DNA of 53,799 nt from CAYJEQ01 sp964369235 (GTDB lineage Bacteria > Bacillota > Clostridia > Oscillospirales > Ruminococcaceae), in assembly GCA_964369235.1 (NCBI GenBank), contig CAYJEQ010000010.1:1-53799 (forward strand), in the 5' to 3' direction. A program made the position numbers and the translations under genes. Below are positions 52,258-53,799 of this stretch, piece after piece (the first letter of the stretch is position 1; each line of letters begins with the position of its first letter). The notes beneath the pieces are model-generated. The model was not told the DNA's origin. It did no database searches and worked only from the letters and a program-made list of their open reading frames with translations.

Positions 52258-52298
52258 TGTGGTGCCTTCCCTCACCATAGGCGAGGGAAAGCACCACA
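52258..52298. repeat. Strong hairpin after ftsH
   Basis: TGTGGTGC/GCACCACA, TTCCCTC/GAGGGAA and CC/GG pair in succession around an ATA loop, with two mismatches. There is no T run on the minus side, so it is a 3'-end or processing hairpin rather than the terminator. The CC-ATA-GG tip and GAGGGAA side match the opp terminator in style. Confidence 0.6.
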
Positions 52299-52325
52299 AC
52301 AATTGATATATAACTTTTAAATTAA

Positions 52326-53799
52326 TTATTTAGGTGTGTTATCCTCAGAACTATCATCTGTAGTAATGTCTTCAGATGTTGTAGCTGGGATAGTAGTTTC
52401 TGTAGTAGTTTCGCTAACAGGGGTAGCATTATCCAATGGAACTGTTTCAGTAGCAGTAGTAGTTTCTGCAGTTACAGTTTCGGCTAATACTTCCTCAGAA
52501 GGTAGCTCAGCTACTTTATCCTCAGATTGAACTTCTGTAGGTTCTTCTGCTTTTGGCTCTTCTTTTCTCAGTGGAGGCAGTGTACCACCTTCCATTAGAA
52601 TCTTAAACTCAGAAGCATCTAGTTTCTCACGCTCTAGTAGGTTTTCAGCCACCAGTGTAAGTTTATCCATATTAGTAGATAGAATGTCCTCAGCCTTCTG
52701 ATAAGCTGTGTCAATAACCAGTCTTACTTCAGCGTCAATCTCAGAAGCTACAGCCTCAGAGTAGTTTCTTGACTGGGATATATCCCTACCTAAGAACACC
52801 TCACCCTGATCCTGTCCGTAGACAACAGGGCCTAATTTTTCACTAAAGCCATAACGGGTAATCATAGCCCTAGAAATCTTGCTAACTCGTTCTAGGTCAT
52901 TGGAAGCACCTGTGGAAATATCATCAAGTACCAGTTTTTCAGCCATTCTACCACCTAGTAGCACTACAAGGTTACCCTTCATCTGGCCACGAGTACGGTA
53001 GCTGCTATCCTCTACAGGTAAGCTCATAGTGTAACCACCAGCCATACCACGAGGGATAATAGAGATTTCGTGTACAGGGTCTACATCTTTAGTAAAGTAG
53101 GTACACACTGCGTGACCTGCTTCATGGTAGGCTGTTAGACGCTTCTCTTTATCAGTGTAAACATGGGAGCGTTTTTCTGGGCCTGCAATAACCTTAATAG
53201 TTGCATCTTGTACATCTACCATTGTAATTGCCTTACGGTCTGCACGAGCAGCAAGTAGTGCAGCTTCGTTTATAATATTCTCTAGGTCAGCACCGGTAAA
53301 TCCAACTGTAGTCTTAGCAATTACAGATAAATCTACATCAGGGCCTAAAGGTTTATTCTTTGTGTGAACTTTAAGGATATCTTCTCTGCCCTTAACATCG
53401 GGTAAACCAACTACTATCTGACGGTCAAAACGACCTGGTCTTAGTAGTGCTGGGTCAAGGATATCACGACGGTTAGTTGCAGCAATGATGATTACGCCGA
53501 TATTAGCAGCAAATCCATCCATCTCAACTAGTAACTGATTAAGTGTTTGTTCTCTTTCGTCATGTCCACCACCTAGGCCTGCACCTCTGTGACGACCAAC
53601 TGCGTCGATTTCATCGATGAATATAATACTTGGTGCTGCTTTTTTAGCTTGATCAAATAGATCACGTACACGGGAAGCACCCACACCGACAAACATCTCT
53701 ACAAAGTCAGAACCTGAAATAGAGAAGAATGGCACACCAGCTTCACCAGCAACAGCACGAGCAATAAGAGTTTTACCAGTACCTGGAGGACCCATTAGT
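52326..53799 (-). CDS. ftsH: ATP-dependent zinc metalloprotease FtsH, C-terminal part
   Basis: FtsH is a membrane-bound AAA+ protease for quality control and regulated proteolysis. The window edge removes the N-terminal membrane anchor; the visible part starts at Walker A (LMGPPGTGKT). Walker B IIFIDEIDA, the arginine-finger region ATNRRDILDPALLRPGRFDR and the zinc site AYHEAGHAVC are present. The C-terminal tail of about 75 residues after PPLRKEE is unusually rich in Thr, Glu, Ser and Val (AETVTAETTTATETV) and longer than typical FtsH tails; it is probably disordered. Upstream sequence is needed to define the start. Confidence 0.97.
   Translation of the reverse strand, partial: LMGPPGTGKTLIARAVAGEAGVPFFSISGSDFVEMFVGVGASRVRDLFDQAKKAAPSIIFIDEIDAVGRHRGAGLGGGHDEREQTLNQLLVEMDGFAANIGVIIIAATNRRDILDPALLRPGRFDRQIVVGLPDVKGREDILKVHTKNKPLGPDVDLSVIAKTTVGFTGADLENIINEAALLAARADRKAITMVDVQDATIKVIAGPEKRSHVYTDKEKRLTAYHEAGHAVCTYFTKDVDPVHEISIIPRGMAGGYTMSLPVEDSSYRTRGQMKGNLVVLLGGRMAEKLVLDDISTGASNDLERVSKISRAMITRYGFSEKLGPVVYGQDQGEVFLGRDISQSRNYSEAVASEIDAEVRLVIDTAYQKAEDILSTNMDKLTLVAENLLEREKLDASEFKILMEGGTLPPLRKEEPKAEEPTEVQSEDKVAELPSEEVLAETVTAETTTATETVPLDNATPVSETTTETTIPATTSEDITTDDSSEDNTPK

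Noticed and set aside
1..53799. tRNA or rRNA genes, IS elements, prophage
   Set aside because: I found no cloverleaf with GTTCGA-type T-arm, no rRNA-like sequence, no transposase or phage protein among the frames.

Overview
The window is about 54 kb of an AT-rich, low-GC Firmicutes-type chromosome, most likely a spore-forming member of the Clostridia. Pointers are the sporulation gene yunB, the acetylase (DapH) route to diaminopimelate, flavin-dependent thymidylate synthase, a typical Gram-positive lipobox on OppA, an L-box (lysine) riboswitch, and AAAGGA/AGGAGG ribosome-binding sites. All calls rest on motif reading and family memory; no search was run. I see no rRNA, tRNA, CRISPR array, insertion sequence, integrase or phage gene. 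A run of 100 N (32571-32670) marks an assembly gap inside a surface-protein gene.

Layout. 172-732 is a lone type IV pilin-like protein. 1049-2625 holds a pyrimidine-nucleoside phosphorylase (minus strand) and a 52-residue protein. 2630-3730 is an M20 amidohydrolase (minus). 3974-4711 is an unknown protein with a possible leader peptide. 4756-10115 is the lysine/diaminopimelate operon: promoter, lysine riboswitch with terminator, dapA, dapB, dapH, lysA and an aminotransferase. With the nearby M20 enzyme it could supply most of the acetylated DAP pathway. 10298-15729 holds an S9 peptidase, an MscS channel (minus) and PcrA helicase. 15864-16655 is a Cys-rich unknown protein, followed by a 420-base array of consecutive perfect hairpins, then thyX-tmk. 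18845-23161 carries a DUF2156-like protein, a GNAT enzyme, a DJ-1 protein, 5-formyl-THF cyclo-ligase and MltG. A second hairpin-rich spacer with a 35-bp direct repeat follows. 23440-27808 holds a U32 peptidase-family protein (tRNA hydroxylation type), a HAD phosphatase, asparaginase, a cytidylate-kinase-like protein and two small proteins.

27949-33016 (minus) is a giant secreted or surface protein with an 18-bp tandem repeat tract, interrupted by the gap. 33403-42646 is a peptide-use region: M55 D-aminopeptidase, metallo-beta-lactamase-fold hydrolase, C26 glutamine-amidotransferase-like hydrolase and a complete oppBCDFA transporter. 42803-45898 carries 3-methyladenine glycosylase, yunB (minus) and a CcdA-TlpA fusion; the last two are divergent and share an inverted duplicated leader. 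46142-51032 is uvrB-uvrA. 51142-51988 is a LytTR regulator with a DUF3021-type membrane partner (minus). 52326-53799 is the C-terminal part of ftsH (minus), cut by the window edge.

The most unusual content is non-coding: the hairpin array at 16668-17088, the structured repeat spacer at 23164-23372, the duplicated yunB/ccdA leaders and the dapB-dapH spacer with mutually exclusive foldings. Codon use is also odd: CTA is the favoured leucine codon even in oppA, and the tetranucleotide CTAG is common.
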